From Polyangia bacterium (GTDB lineage: Bacteria > Myxococcota_A > Polyangia > Nannocystales > Nannocystaceae): DNA of 64,000 nucleotides. Below, one piece after another: positions 16,217 through 23,918 of the stretch. Position 1 is the first letter of the stretch. Every line of letters begins with the position of its first letter. The notes under the pieces are model-generated. The model was given only the letters and a program-made list of their open reading frames with translations, searched no databases and had not been told where the DNA came from. The stretch spans positions 1 through 64,000 of the forward strand of contig JAUIKS010000023.1 of assembly GCA_030430565.1 (NCBI GenBank), read 5' to 3'. A program made the position numbers and the translations under genes.

Positions 16217-17035
16217 GTGAAGCCTGAGCTCACCGAGGTCCCCGAGACGATGCTCTGGACCCTGCACAACCGCGCCAGCGAGGCCATGCGCGCAGACGGC
16301 ATGCTGCGCGACGACGAGGCGCTCCGCATCTACCGCGCGCTCGAGTACGACTACGCGCGCTCCTTCGGCCAGCCGAACGCTTCACACGCGGTCCGCAGCT
16401 TCACGGTTGATCAGGAGCTGCGCCGCTTCCTCGCGGAGCAGCCAGCCGGCGTCATCGTCAACCTCGGCGAGGGGCTCGAGACGCAGCGCTTTCGCGTCGA
16501 CAATGATCGCGCGCTCTGGATCAGCGTCGACGTGCCCGACGCCATCGCCATCCGCGAGCGCTTCATCTCGCCGGACGAGCGCCACCTGCACGTCGGCTGC
16601 TCCGCGCTTGACCATCGCTGGATGGACGCGGTCCCGGCGGGGCGCGAGCTGTTCGTCACCGCCCAGGGGCTGCTGATGTACTTCGAGGAGGATGACGTCG
16701 GCCGCCTCATCGGCGCCATCGCGCGGCGCTTCCCCGGCGCGCGGCTGATGTTCGACAGCATCCCGATCTGGTTCTCGAACAAGACCCTGGCGCCCGCGGG
16801 CTTGCGGCTCACGCCGCACTACACGGCGCCGAGGATGCCGTGGGGCGTCCGCGAGCGAGACATCGAGCCGGCGCTGCGTCGCTGGGCGCCCGAGATCGTC
16901 GAGGTGTGGTCGGTGCCGTACCGTATGCCGCGGGGCCTCGGCCGCTGGCTCTACCCCGCGCTCGGGAGCGTCCCGCTCGTCCGTGACTTGCTCCCGCGCA
17001 TCACCTTCGCGCGCGTCGGCGGGAGCCGATCATGA
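16217..17035 (+). CDS. Class I methyltransferase, LCM/TcmP-like
   Basis: The 272-residue product carries NLGEGLETQRFRVD near residue 90, the motif I variant of the leucine carboxyl methyltransferase/TcmP group (NLGAGLDTRxxR). ISVDVPDAIAIRERF follows, then VTAQGLLMYFEEDDV, also typical of that group. Members O-methylate carboxyl or hydroxyl groups, often on polyketides. GTG at 16217 was chosen because GAGGGGGG lies seven bases upstream; a GTG at 16187 is in frame. It is the first gene of an overlapped operon with an ABC transporter, so the methylated compound may be the transporter substrate. That link is inference. Confidence 0.8.
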   Translation: MKPELTEVPETMLWTLHNRASEAMRADGMLRDDEALRIYRALEYDYARSFGQPNASHAVRSFTVDQELRRFLAEQPAGVIVNLGEGLETQRFRVDNDRALWISVDVPDAIAIRERFISPDERHLHVGCSALDHRWMDAVPAGRELFVTAQGLLMYFEEDDVGRLIGAIARRFPGARLMFDSIPIWFSNKTLAPAGLRLTPHYTAPRMPWGVRERDIEPALRRWAPEIVEVWSVPYRMPRGLGRWLYPALGSVPLVRDLLPRITFARVGGSRS

Positions 17036-17928
17036 GCGCGGTCGTCAACGCCCCCGCTCGCGGCGACGGCCTCGTTGTCCGCGGCTTGACCAAGACCTAC
17101 CCCAACGGCGTCCGCGCGCTGGTCGACGTGAACCTGGAGCTCACCAGCGGGCTCTACGGCCTGCTGGGCCCCAACGCCGCCGGCAAGAGCACCCTGATGC
17201 GCACGCTCGCCACGCTCCAGGAGCCCGACGCGGGCAGCATCCACCTCGACGGGGTCGACATCCTCCGTCAGCCCGACGCCATGCGCCGACGACTCGGGTA
17301 CCTGCCGCAGCAGATCGGCGCGTATCCTGGGGTGTCCGGGCGCGAGCTGCTCCGGCGCTTCGCCTGGCTCAAGGGACGTACGAGACGTGATGAGCGCGAG
17401 CGCGAGGTCTCGGCGCTGCTCGAGCGAGTGAACCTCACTGCCGCGGCGGGCCGCGCCGTCTCGACCTACTCGGGCGGGATGCTGCGGCGCTTCGGGATCG
17501 CGTTGGCGCTGATCGGGGCGCCGCGCCTGCTGATCGTCGACGAGCCGACCGCGGGGCTCGACCCCGCCGAGCGTCGACGGTTCCACCGCGTGCTCGCCGA
17601 GGTCGCCACGGACGCCGCGGTGCTGCTGTCGACGCACATCGTCGAGGACATCGAGAACCTGTGCGAGCGGCTGACGATCCTCGCGGAGGGTCGAGTGGTC
17701 GCGGAGGGTCGCGTCGCGTCGTTGATCGCGGCGCTGAGCGGTCGGCTGTGGACCCGCGTGATCCCGCGCGGCGCTCCGCTCGGCGAGCATCTCCACGCGA
17801 CCGCCACGCCCCGCGGCACGCGCGTGGTCGTCGTCGCCGACGAGTCCCCCGGGCCAGATTGCGCGGCCCACAGCCCGCGCCTCGAGGATGTCTATCACTA
17901 CACTCTTCGTCGGGAGGTCACGGCGTGA
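17032..17928 (+). CDS. ABC transporter ATP-binding protein
   Basis: The 298-residue ATPase has Walker A GPNAAGKST, the Q-loop in YLPQQIGAYP, signature YSGGMLRR, Walker B LLIVDEPTAGLDP and the switch His in STHI. A C-terminal tail of about 75 residues (from LWTRVIPRGAPLGEHL) follows, as in ATPases paired with large ABC-2 permeases. ATG overlaps the methyltransferase stop (ATGA) and its own stop overlaps the permease GTG. It drives the fused permease encoded next. Confidence 0.92.
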   Translation: MSAVVNAPARGDGLVVRGLTKTYPNGVRALVDVNLELTSGLYGLLGPNAAGKSTLMRTLATLQEPDAGSIHLDGVDILRQPDAMRRRLGYLPQQIGAYPGVSGRELLRRFAWLKGRTRRDEREREVSALLERVNLTAAAGRAVSTYSGGMLRRFGIALALIGAPRLLIVDEPTAGLDPAERRRFHRVLAEVATDAAVLLSTHIVEDIENLCERLTILAEGRVVAEGRVASLIAALSGRLWTRVIPRGAPLGEHLHATATPRGTRVVVVADESPGPDCAAHSPRLEDVYHYTLRREVTA

Positions 17929-20900
17929 GCGCGGTGCGCTTGATGATCGGGGAGTCGGCGGCGGCGTTTCGCGCCGCCACGCGCAGCGGCGTGTTCGTGC
18001 TCGCGTTCATTGGCCTGACCGCCTACATGCTGCTGGTGCTGGCCAACGCCGACTACCTGCAGCAGATGGGCGCGGTCGGGATCCCGCGCAACGCCCCAAG
18101 CCTGATCCACCTGATGACCCCCGGGGAGATGTTCTGGCTCATCTTCGTGTGGGCGTGGATGTTCGCCCAGCCGATCACGCGCGACCGGGTCGCCAATCTC
18201 CACGAGCTCGTGCTCTCGGCGCCCTTGTCCCTGCGCGCGCTGCTCGTGGGGCGGTGGGTGGGGGTCGTCGCCGCGGCCTGCGTGCTCTCGACCTCGACCA
18301 CGCTCGCGTTCCTGCTCGCGCCGTCGCTCGAGATGATCGGCGCCACCCCGCCGGGATCGTTCGCGAGCCCGCCGTGGATGGCGATCCTGCAGTCACACCT
18401 GCTGTTCACGCTGCCGCCCGCGCTGGGGCTCGGCGCCCTGTACATGACCGTGACGATGCGGACACGCTCGGTCGGCGGCTCGTTCGCGGCGGCGGCGCTG
18501 CTCTCGAGCGTCTGGATGTTCAGCATGGTGATCCTCCGCGGCGGCGATGTCGACCCGTTCGTGGCGACCCTGCTCGACCCCACGGGGTACGGCGAGGCCG
18601 AGCACCAGGTCCTGTCGTGGACGCCCGAGCAGAAGTCGTCATCGCTGCTCGCGCTCACGCCCGCGCTGCTGATCAACCGGATCATCTGGGGAGCGCTGCC
18701 CGTGTGCGCGTTCGCGATCGCGTTGGTCCGCGTCCGTCGCGAGCGGCTGACGCTGGCGCGCGCGCCCGCTCGGCCGATCCGCGACGAGTTCTCCAGACAT
18801 GACGATATAGACATCTCCCCGTGGCGCGACGCGTCACGCTCGATCCAGTCGCCCCGCTGGGGGCGCGCGCTCTGGGTTGAGCTGTCATGGCAGACGCGGC
18901 GCGCGTTGGGGTTTCGCGGGACTCAGCTCGCCGCGATCTGCCTGGGCTTGCTGGCGGTCGCGGGCTCATTCGTGCACGTCGTGGGGCACGCTGAGGGCCC
19001 GCTGGTGCCGCGTCCCCACCTCGTCACGCCCATGCTGCTCGAGTTCTCCTACATCATCGTCGTGTTCGCGATCGCCGGGATCGCCGGCGCGATCGCGCGC
19101 GGTGATGACCACCTCGGGTTTGACGAGCTGCTCGACGTCACGCCCGCGCCCGAGTGGGTTCGGCAGCTCGCGCGCATCGGGGCGGCGCTCGTGGTGACCG
19201 CGATGTTTAGCTTCATCCCGGCGCTCGCCAGCGTCATCGTCACGGCCCTCGCGGCGCCCGGAGCTGTTGATGTCATGTTCCCGTTCCGCGACGCGCTCCT
19301 CGGCGTGCTCCCGGCCATGTTCGAGCTGTGCGCCTTGATGCTCTTGGCCCACGCGGTGGTTCGCCGAACGGGGCCGGCCTACGCCCTCGCTATCCTGCTG
19401 GCCTTCGTCTGCATCATCAATCACGAGCTGGGGCTAGTGTCCTACTCCCCGTTCGAGCTGGCGATCCCGGCGCACGTCGAGCTCTCGGAGCTGACCGGCT
19501 TCGCGCCGTGGCGCGGCTTCCGGCTCACGCTCGCGCTTCACAAGCTGGCGATCACCGGGGTGCTGCTCGGCGTCACAGCCCTGTTCGTCGCCCGCGGTGT
19601 CGAGCGCGGCTGGACAGCGACGCTCCGTCGCGCGCGGCGACGCGTGCTCGCGGGTCCGGGCGCCGTGATCATCGGGAGCGCGCTGGTGCTGTCCGTAACG
19701 ACGATCTATTTGCAGCACAAGCTGATCGACCTCGGCGGCTATCGCAGCGCTTCCGCGCAGCGAGCCGAGGACGCCGCGTGGGAGCGGCACTGGCTGACCC
19801 GCGGCGGTGGGGTGACCGTCGATGGCGGCCGTGTCGAGGTCGAGGTCGAGGCCGGCCGCCTCGCCCGTGGTCACTGGACGATGGTGGGGGTCCGTGGACC
19901 GTACCTGCACGCCGAGCTGCCCGACGGCTTCGCGCTCACCTCGCTGCGCGTCGACGGAGTCGAGCGCGCGCCGGAGCTCGCCCATGATCACCTCGGCGTC
20001 GCGCTCGACGGCTGCATGGCGAGCCCCTGCGCGATCGAGCTGACGTGGACCGTGCACACGCTCGGGTGGTCGGCGGAGGGCGAGCCGAGCTGGAACAACT
20101 CCAACGGCGTCTGGCTGCGCGCCGCCGACGTGGTGCCGAGGATCGGCCTCGACTTGACCCGAGTGCTCCGAGGGCCGTCGGATCGCGCCGCCCATGATCT
20201 TCCCGAGGCGCTCCCGCAGCTGACAAACGAGCGAGTCGTCCCTGTACGCGGCGTGACCGCGAGTGGACGCTGGACCTGGTCGACGCGCTTGAGCACCGGC
20301 GAGCTGCTAGACGAGGGGATATCGGAGGCGCCGCTGGATTTCGCCGCGGTCTGGGCTCCCCACGCGGAGACCGTGACCGCCGGGTCGCACACCGCCGTGG
20401 TCGGGCCCGATCTCGTCGCGGCGGTTCCCGAGGTCATGGAGGATCTCGCCGCGGCTTCGGGGGCCCTGGCGCGTCGGCTGCGTCCGCTGCCGCCGGTTCG
20501 TCACGTGATCGCTACGCCGCGCGGCCTCGGGGAGCCCGCGTTGATCGGTGACAGCCTGTGGCTGCCCGAGGACGCCGGCTGGGACGCCGCGGCGACCGGG
20601 GTCGGCCGGGATCTGCGTCGCGTCGCCATCGCCGAGGCGCTCGCCAGCGCCCACATCGCGCGGACCGCCAATCTGCGCGCGACGCCGGCGGGCCTCTGGT
20701 TCGAACGCGGCGTCGCGCGAGCGCTCGGGCTGTTGGCGCTGGGGGACACGGCGGGCGACGAGGCGCTCCAGCGTGTCCTGTCTCGAGAGACAGAACACGT
20801 GATCCTCGAGATGGCGGCCAGCGAGGCGCCGGTCGTCGACCTCGCCAGCGCGTCCGTGGACGGCTGGGCCCACGCCTACACACCCCTCGCCGCCTTGAGC

Positions 20901-21203
20901 TGGACCGCGTCGCGCTCGCCGGAGACCCTCGATCAGCTGCTCACACGCGCGCGCGAGCGGGGTCCCGAGCGCAGCATCTCCAAATCCGTGCTCGGCCCTC
21001 CACGCGCTTCGGATCTCACGGTCGACGCCGACGGGCAGGTCCACGGGACCCGCGAGATCTGGCATGACGGCGGATGGACCCCCGCCAGCGACGACGTCTC
21101 ACCGTGGTCTCCGACCGAGGGTCGTCTCATGCTCGATCGCTGGCCGTCGTTCGAGCGGTCTCCCGAAGACAACCTCCTTCGATCAGCCGCGCGGCCGCGG
21201 TGA
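17925..21203 (+). CDS. ABC-2 permease fused to degenerate M1-peptidase-like domain
   Basis: The 1092-residue protein has two ABC-2-like membrane modules. The first begins near residue 20; the second starts near residue 325 and ends with a helix at about residue 585 (GAVIIGSALVLSVTTIYL). A large extracytoplasmic region of about 500 residues follows and resembles the M1 aminopeptidase half of ABC permease/M1 fusion proteins. The zinc motif is degenerate: the expected HExxH reads AEALASAH (residues 903-910), missing the first His. The downstream Glu survives in LWFERGVARAL (Trp925, Glu927). It is therefore probably a non-catalytic pseudopeptidase. GTG overlaps the ATPase stop (GTGA), with GGGAGGTC upstream. 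Confidence 0.8.
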   Translation: MSAVRLMIGESAAAFRAATRSGVFVLAFIGLTAYMLLVLANADYLQQMGAVGIPRNAPSLIHLMTPGEMFWLIFVWAWMFAQPITRDRVANLHELVLSAPLSLRALLVGRWVGVVAAACVLSTSTTLAFLLAPSLEMIGATPPGSFASPPWMAILQSHLLFTLPPALGLGALYMTVTMRTRSVGGSFAAAALLSSVWMFSMVILRGGDVDPFVATLLDPTGYGEAEHQVLSWTPEQKSSSLLALTPALLINRIIWGALPVCAFAIALVRVRRERLTLARAPARPIRDEFSRHDDIDISPWRDASRSIQSPRWGRALWVELSWQTRRALGFRGTQLAAICLGLLAVAGSFVHVVGHAEGPLVPRPHLVTPMLLEFSYIIVVFAIAGIAGAIARGDDHLGFDELLDVTPAPEWVRQLARIGAALVVTAMFSFIPALASVIVTALAAPGAVDVMFPFRDALLGVLPAMFELCALMLLAHAVVRRTGPAYALAILLAFVCIINHELGLVSYSPFELAIPAHVELSELTGFAPWRGFRLTLALHKLAITGVLLGVTALFVARGVERGWTATLRRARRRVLAGPGAVIIGSALVLSVTTIYLQHKLIDLGGYRSASAQRAEDAAWERHWLTRGGGVTVDGGRVEVEVEAGRLARGHWTMVGVRGPYLHAELPDGFALTSLRVDGVERAPELAHDHLGVALDGCMASPCAIELTWTVHTLGWSAEGEPSWNNSNGVWLRAADVVPRIGLDLTRVLRGPSDRAAHDLPEALPQLTNERVVPVRGVTASGRWTWSTRLSTGELLDEGISEAPLDFAAVWAPHAETVTAGSHTAVVGPDLVAAVPEVMEDLAAASGALARRLRPLPPVRHVIATPRGLGEPALIGDSLWLPEDAGWDAAATGVGRDLRRVAIAEALASAHIARTANLRATPAGLWFERGVARALGLLALGDTAGDEALQRVLSRETEHVILEMAASEAPVVDLASASVDGWAHAYTPLAALSWTASRSPETLDQLLTRARERGPERSISKSVLGPPRASDLTVDADGQVHGTREIWHDGGWTPASDDVSPWSPTEGRLMLDRWPSFERSPEDNLLRSAARPR

Positions 21204-21922
21204 TGATGCGAGCACAAGAACTCGAAGCGTCAAGCGCTGCAGGCTGCGAAGGGCACCCCATGAGCGAAGGCCCGTGGATGTCTCGCGCGGCTGGAGCGGC
21301 TTGCTGGGGCGGGGTGGTGAACCTCGCCTGTGATGTCCTGCTCACTCCAGGGGCGGGTCCCGGCTCGACCCTCTCCACGCCGGTGTCAGCAGCCGCTGCG
21401 CTCGCCAAGACCCCGCTCGATCGATTGGCGGTGGCGACCGTACTCGGCGCGCTGGCGATCAGCACCTGGACCCTCGCGGTCCCGGCGCTGATGCGCCTCG
21501 TGCGTCCGGCAGGCCGCGCTGTCGCCTCACTCGTCGGCTTGTTGTATGTGCTCGTCGTCGGGGGCTGCGTGGCGTTTCACGTAGCGACGGGCTGTCTTGG
21601 GTGGGTGGGACGACTCGTCGAGCCCGTCGATCCGGCGCTGCTGGATCCGTTCTGGCAGCTCCTCCAGGGCGCGCTGGGGACCACCTTCATCGCGCTCGCG
21701 GCGGTGCTCGCGTTCGCCGCGTGGAGGGCTCCACGAGTTCCTTGGTGGCTGGTTTTTGCCTCTCCGCTCGTGTCGATGAGCGTGTTCGCGATCCCGGCGA
21801 CGGCCGCTCCGTCGCCGTACGGTCTCGCGCTCGCCCTCCCCGCGTCTACTGCGGGGGCGCTCCTCTGGCTTCTGCTCCTGTGGTTTGCGTCGCGCGCGAT
21901 TGATCGCGCGCGAGCTGGCTGA
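21203..21922 (+). CDS. Polytopic membrane protein, last gene of ABC operon
   Basis: The 239-residue protein has about six hydrophobic segments (for example ASLVGLLYVLVVGGCVAFHV and [15 protein letters not shown]) and ends in a short basic tail. It resembles small membrane proteins annotated as DUF6796-like, but I cannot confirm the family. The ATG at 21203 overlaps the stop of the permease fusion by one base; a second ATG follows immediately. Position in the overlapped operon suggests an accessory subunit of the transporter or an immunity-type protein. The function is open. Confidence 0.6.
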   Translation: MMRAQELEASSAAGCEGHPMSEGPWMSRAAGAACWGGVVNLACDVLLTPGAGPGSTLSTPVSAAAALAKTPLDRLAVATVLGALAISTWTLAVPALMRLVRPAGRAVASLVGLLYVLVVGGCVAFHVATGCLGWVGRLVEPVDPALLDPFWQLLQGALGTTFIALAAVLAFAAWRAPRVPWWLVFASPLVSMSVFAIPATAAPSPYGLALALPASTAGALLWLLLLWFASRAIDRARAG

Positions 21923-21970
21923 CGCGCCTGAGCGCGTCGCCATGTGACCAAAAAAGCAGGTACAACTTAA

Positions 21971-21988
21971 ACGCCCGCTGACGGGCGT
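21971..21988. terminator. Hairpin between convergent genes
   Basis: ACGCCCG, loop CTGA, CGGGCGT form a 7-bp perfect stem between the ends of the plus-strand operon (21922) and the minus-strand lipoprotein gene (22052). On the minus strand a T-run follows about 18 bases after the stem; on the plus strand there is no T-run. It may act as a weak terminator for either side. Confidence 0.35.
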
Positions 21989-22051
21989 CACGCTCCTGAT
22001 CGCGGCCCAACGTCATCGACGACTAAGCGTCCGTGGGAGCGACTGCACAAA

Positions 22052-22288
22052 TTATTCGTGGTCGTGGTCGTGCTCGCCTTCTGGCTCACAGACCCCCGCC
22101 TCATCGTCGTGCCCTTCCTCGTCGGCATCCGCGCCCTCGGCTTCGCCCTCATGCTCGTGTTCGTGTTTATGGCACTCAAGGCCTTCGGCGCAGTCGCTAT
22201 CCGCGAGGCACTCTTCCCCCTCTTCGCCCGCATCGCAAGCGCCGAGTGGGAGCAGAAGTAGAACGGCCATCATGAATCGAACTCTCAT
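22052..22288 (-). CDS. Short His/Glu/Asp-rich lipoprotein
   Basis: The 78-residue precursor begins MRVRFMMAVLLLLPLGACDA, a textbook lipoprotein signal with Cys18 (LGAC). The mature part is acidic with spaced cysteines (ECLADSDCAEGLECHK, like a short disulfide-knotted repeat) and then His-rich clusters (HKHEHEHEGE and EHDHDHE at the end). Such clusters bind zinc or nickel at low affinity. AAGGA precedes the chosen ATG by about eight bases. A Zur-like box lies 234 bp upstream, nearer the divergent flavoprotein gene, so joint control is possible but uncertain. Probably an outer-membrane or periplasmic metal-buffering lipoprotein. Confidence 0.7.
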   Translation of the reverse strand: MRVRFMMAVLLLLPLGACDAGEEGEECLADSDCAEGLECHKHEHEHEGEAEGADADEEGHDDEAGVCEPEGEHDHDHE

Positions 22289-22521
22289 CTTGGTTTCCTT
22301 GAAGAGGTAGCGCCTGATCCCACGAGAAGGTCGAGGCAGACGTACACCCGGCCAAAGCCTATCCAGCACGGATCGATATTTCAATCGAGTCGCGGCAGCA
22401 ATGAGCCGCGGCGACGAGCGACTCGACTTTGCAAAATATGAACAATCGAACAACTGTCAATATGCTGAAGTGTTGCCGCAGTACGACTGCCATCTGTTGT
22501 CTTCATCGCCGCAGATTCAAA

Positions 22522-22536
22522 CGCAACTGAATTGCA
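22522..22536. promoter_or_regulatory. Zur-like box, CGCAACTGAATTGCA
   Basis: This 15-mer matches 13 of 15 positions of the perfect site at 27489-27503. It ends 31 bp upstream of the flavoprotein ATG at 22568, a typical operator position, and lies 234 bp upstream of the divergent His-rich lipoprotein gene. Confidence 0.6.
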
Positions 22537-22567
22537 ATTGTGTACTCGTCGACGTAGCGTCTGCTGT

Positions 22568-23710
22568 ATGTCGGTGCTCGACTGGGTGGTCGTGGGGGGT
22601 GGGCCTCACGGTGTCTGCGCGGCGCGGGCGCTGCGGGCCGCAGGGGCGGATCTGCGTATTATCGACCCCAGCGGGGAGCTGCTGCATCGCTGGTCGACCC
22701 GGGCCCATGCGGTCGCCATGACCTGGATGCGCTCGCCCGTCAGCCACCACCTCGACCGTCACCCTTCCGCTCTTCACCACTTCTTGCATCGCCACGACAA
22801 CGCGGACGTCGCGGACTTGGCCCGCCCCTTCTTGCGTCCAATGCACGCCGCGTTCATCCGTCACGCGCGGCACGTTATGTCGCGGGATGGACTCCATGAC
22901 GCGGTGCTCCCGGGTCGCGTCGAGCGCATACGCGACGACGGGGGCCATCTCGTGGTTGAGGGGGCGAACCTGCTCCTACGAGCCCGTCGAGTTCTTGTGG
23001 CCACTGGCTCCAATCAGTTGAGAATCCCCGACTGGGCGCGACGACTGCGGGAGGAGGGGGCGGCGGTCGATCATGTCTTTGAGCCGGGCGCGGGGGTGGC
23101 CGTCGATATCGTGGGCGGGGGGATCTCCGCGGTTCAGCGCGCCCTCGAGGTGTGGCGCCGCACCAGGCACACGGTGCGGCTGTGGGTCCGCCGCTCCGTT
23201 CAGATCGCGGACTTCGACAACGATCAGTCGTTGACTCGGGCTCGGTTCGTCGGCTGGTGGTCACGGCTCAACGAGGCGCAGCGGTTCACCTTCCTCGAAC
23301 GACATGCTTCTCGAGGCAGCGTGCCCCCCGGGCTGTGGGCGCGCCTGAGCAGGGCTATTCAACGAGGACGCGTTCGGCTCCGCCAGGGGGTGCTCAGGGT
23401 GGAGCGCGCGAGCGCGAGTCGTCGGCTCATCCTGACGGGAGCAGGAGGAACAGTGGAGTCCAGCGCATTGACGCTGGCTACCGGGATCGAGCCCGAGCGA
23501 GTCGGTGGGTGGCTGCGAACCGCCGCCGACCGGCTCGCGCTACCTGTACGAGCGAATCTCCCGCGCCTCCAGCCCGACATGCACTGGGGGCGAGGCGTGT
23601 ACGTCTGCGGTCCTCTCGCGCGCTCGCGCCTGGGCCCCATGGCGAGCAACCTCATCGGGGCGCGCTGGGCCGCGTCGCTGCTGCCGGGCGTCGATATGCA
23701 GCCCTACTAA
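22568..23710 (+). CDS. FAD/NAD(P)-binding flavoprotein, monooxygenase-like (paralogue 1)
   Basis: The 380-residue protein begins with a Rossmann FAD-binding motif (WVVVGGGPHGVCAARAL). It has MRSPVSHHLD near residue 57, a second dinucleotide motif (VDIVGGGISAVQRAL) near residue 182 for NAD(P)H, and LATGIEP near residue 310. This order is that of the flavin-containing N-hydroxylase/monooxygenase superfamily (lysine or ornithine N-oxygenase-like, NAD_binding_9-type). The substrate is unknown. The protein at 29038 shares the same motifs, including RSPxxHHLD, so the two are paralogues. A Zur-like box lies 31 bp upstream. I infer a zinc-limitation-induced oxidoreductase, perhaps modifying a metal-binding small molecule. 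Confidence 0.8.
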   Translation: MSVLDWVVVGGGPHGVCAARALRAAGADLRIIDPSGELLHRWSTRAHAVAMTWMRSPVSHHLDRHPSALHHFLHRHDNADVADLARPFLRPMHAAFIRHARHVMSRDGLHDAVLPGRVERIRDDGGHLVVEGANLLLRARRVLVATGSNQLRIPDWARRLREEGAAVDHVFEPGAGVAVDIVGGGISAVQRALEVWRRTRHTVRLWVRRSVQIADFDNDQSLTRARFVGWWSRLNEAQRFTFLERHASRGSVPPGLWARLSRAIQRGRVRLRQGVLRVERASASRRLILTGAGGTVESSALTLATGIEPERVGGWLRTAADRLALPVRANLPRLQPDMHWGRGVYVCGPLARSRLGPMASNLIGARWAASLLPGVDMQPY

Positions 23711-23918
23711 GCCGGCGGAGCACGCCACGGCCCGTGCTGGTCACGGTCGCACGCGCGAGCCAGGACGATGGCACCACGCCACACACGGCAATCGAGCACG
23801 CGGCGACTGCACCTGTGGCCGGTGCTCATGACGGCGTTGACGGATGCTCGGCTTCGTTCCAACGGCTCTCGGCCGCGGTACTCCCAACCGCAACGAGGCC
23901 GGCGAGCAACGCGAACCG

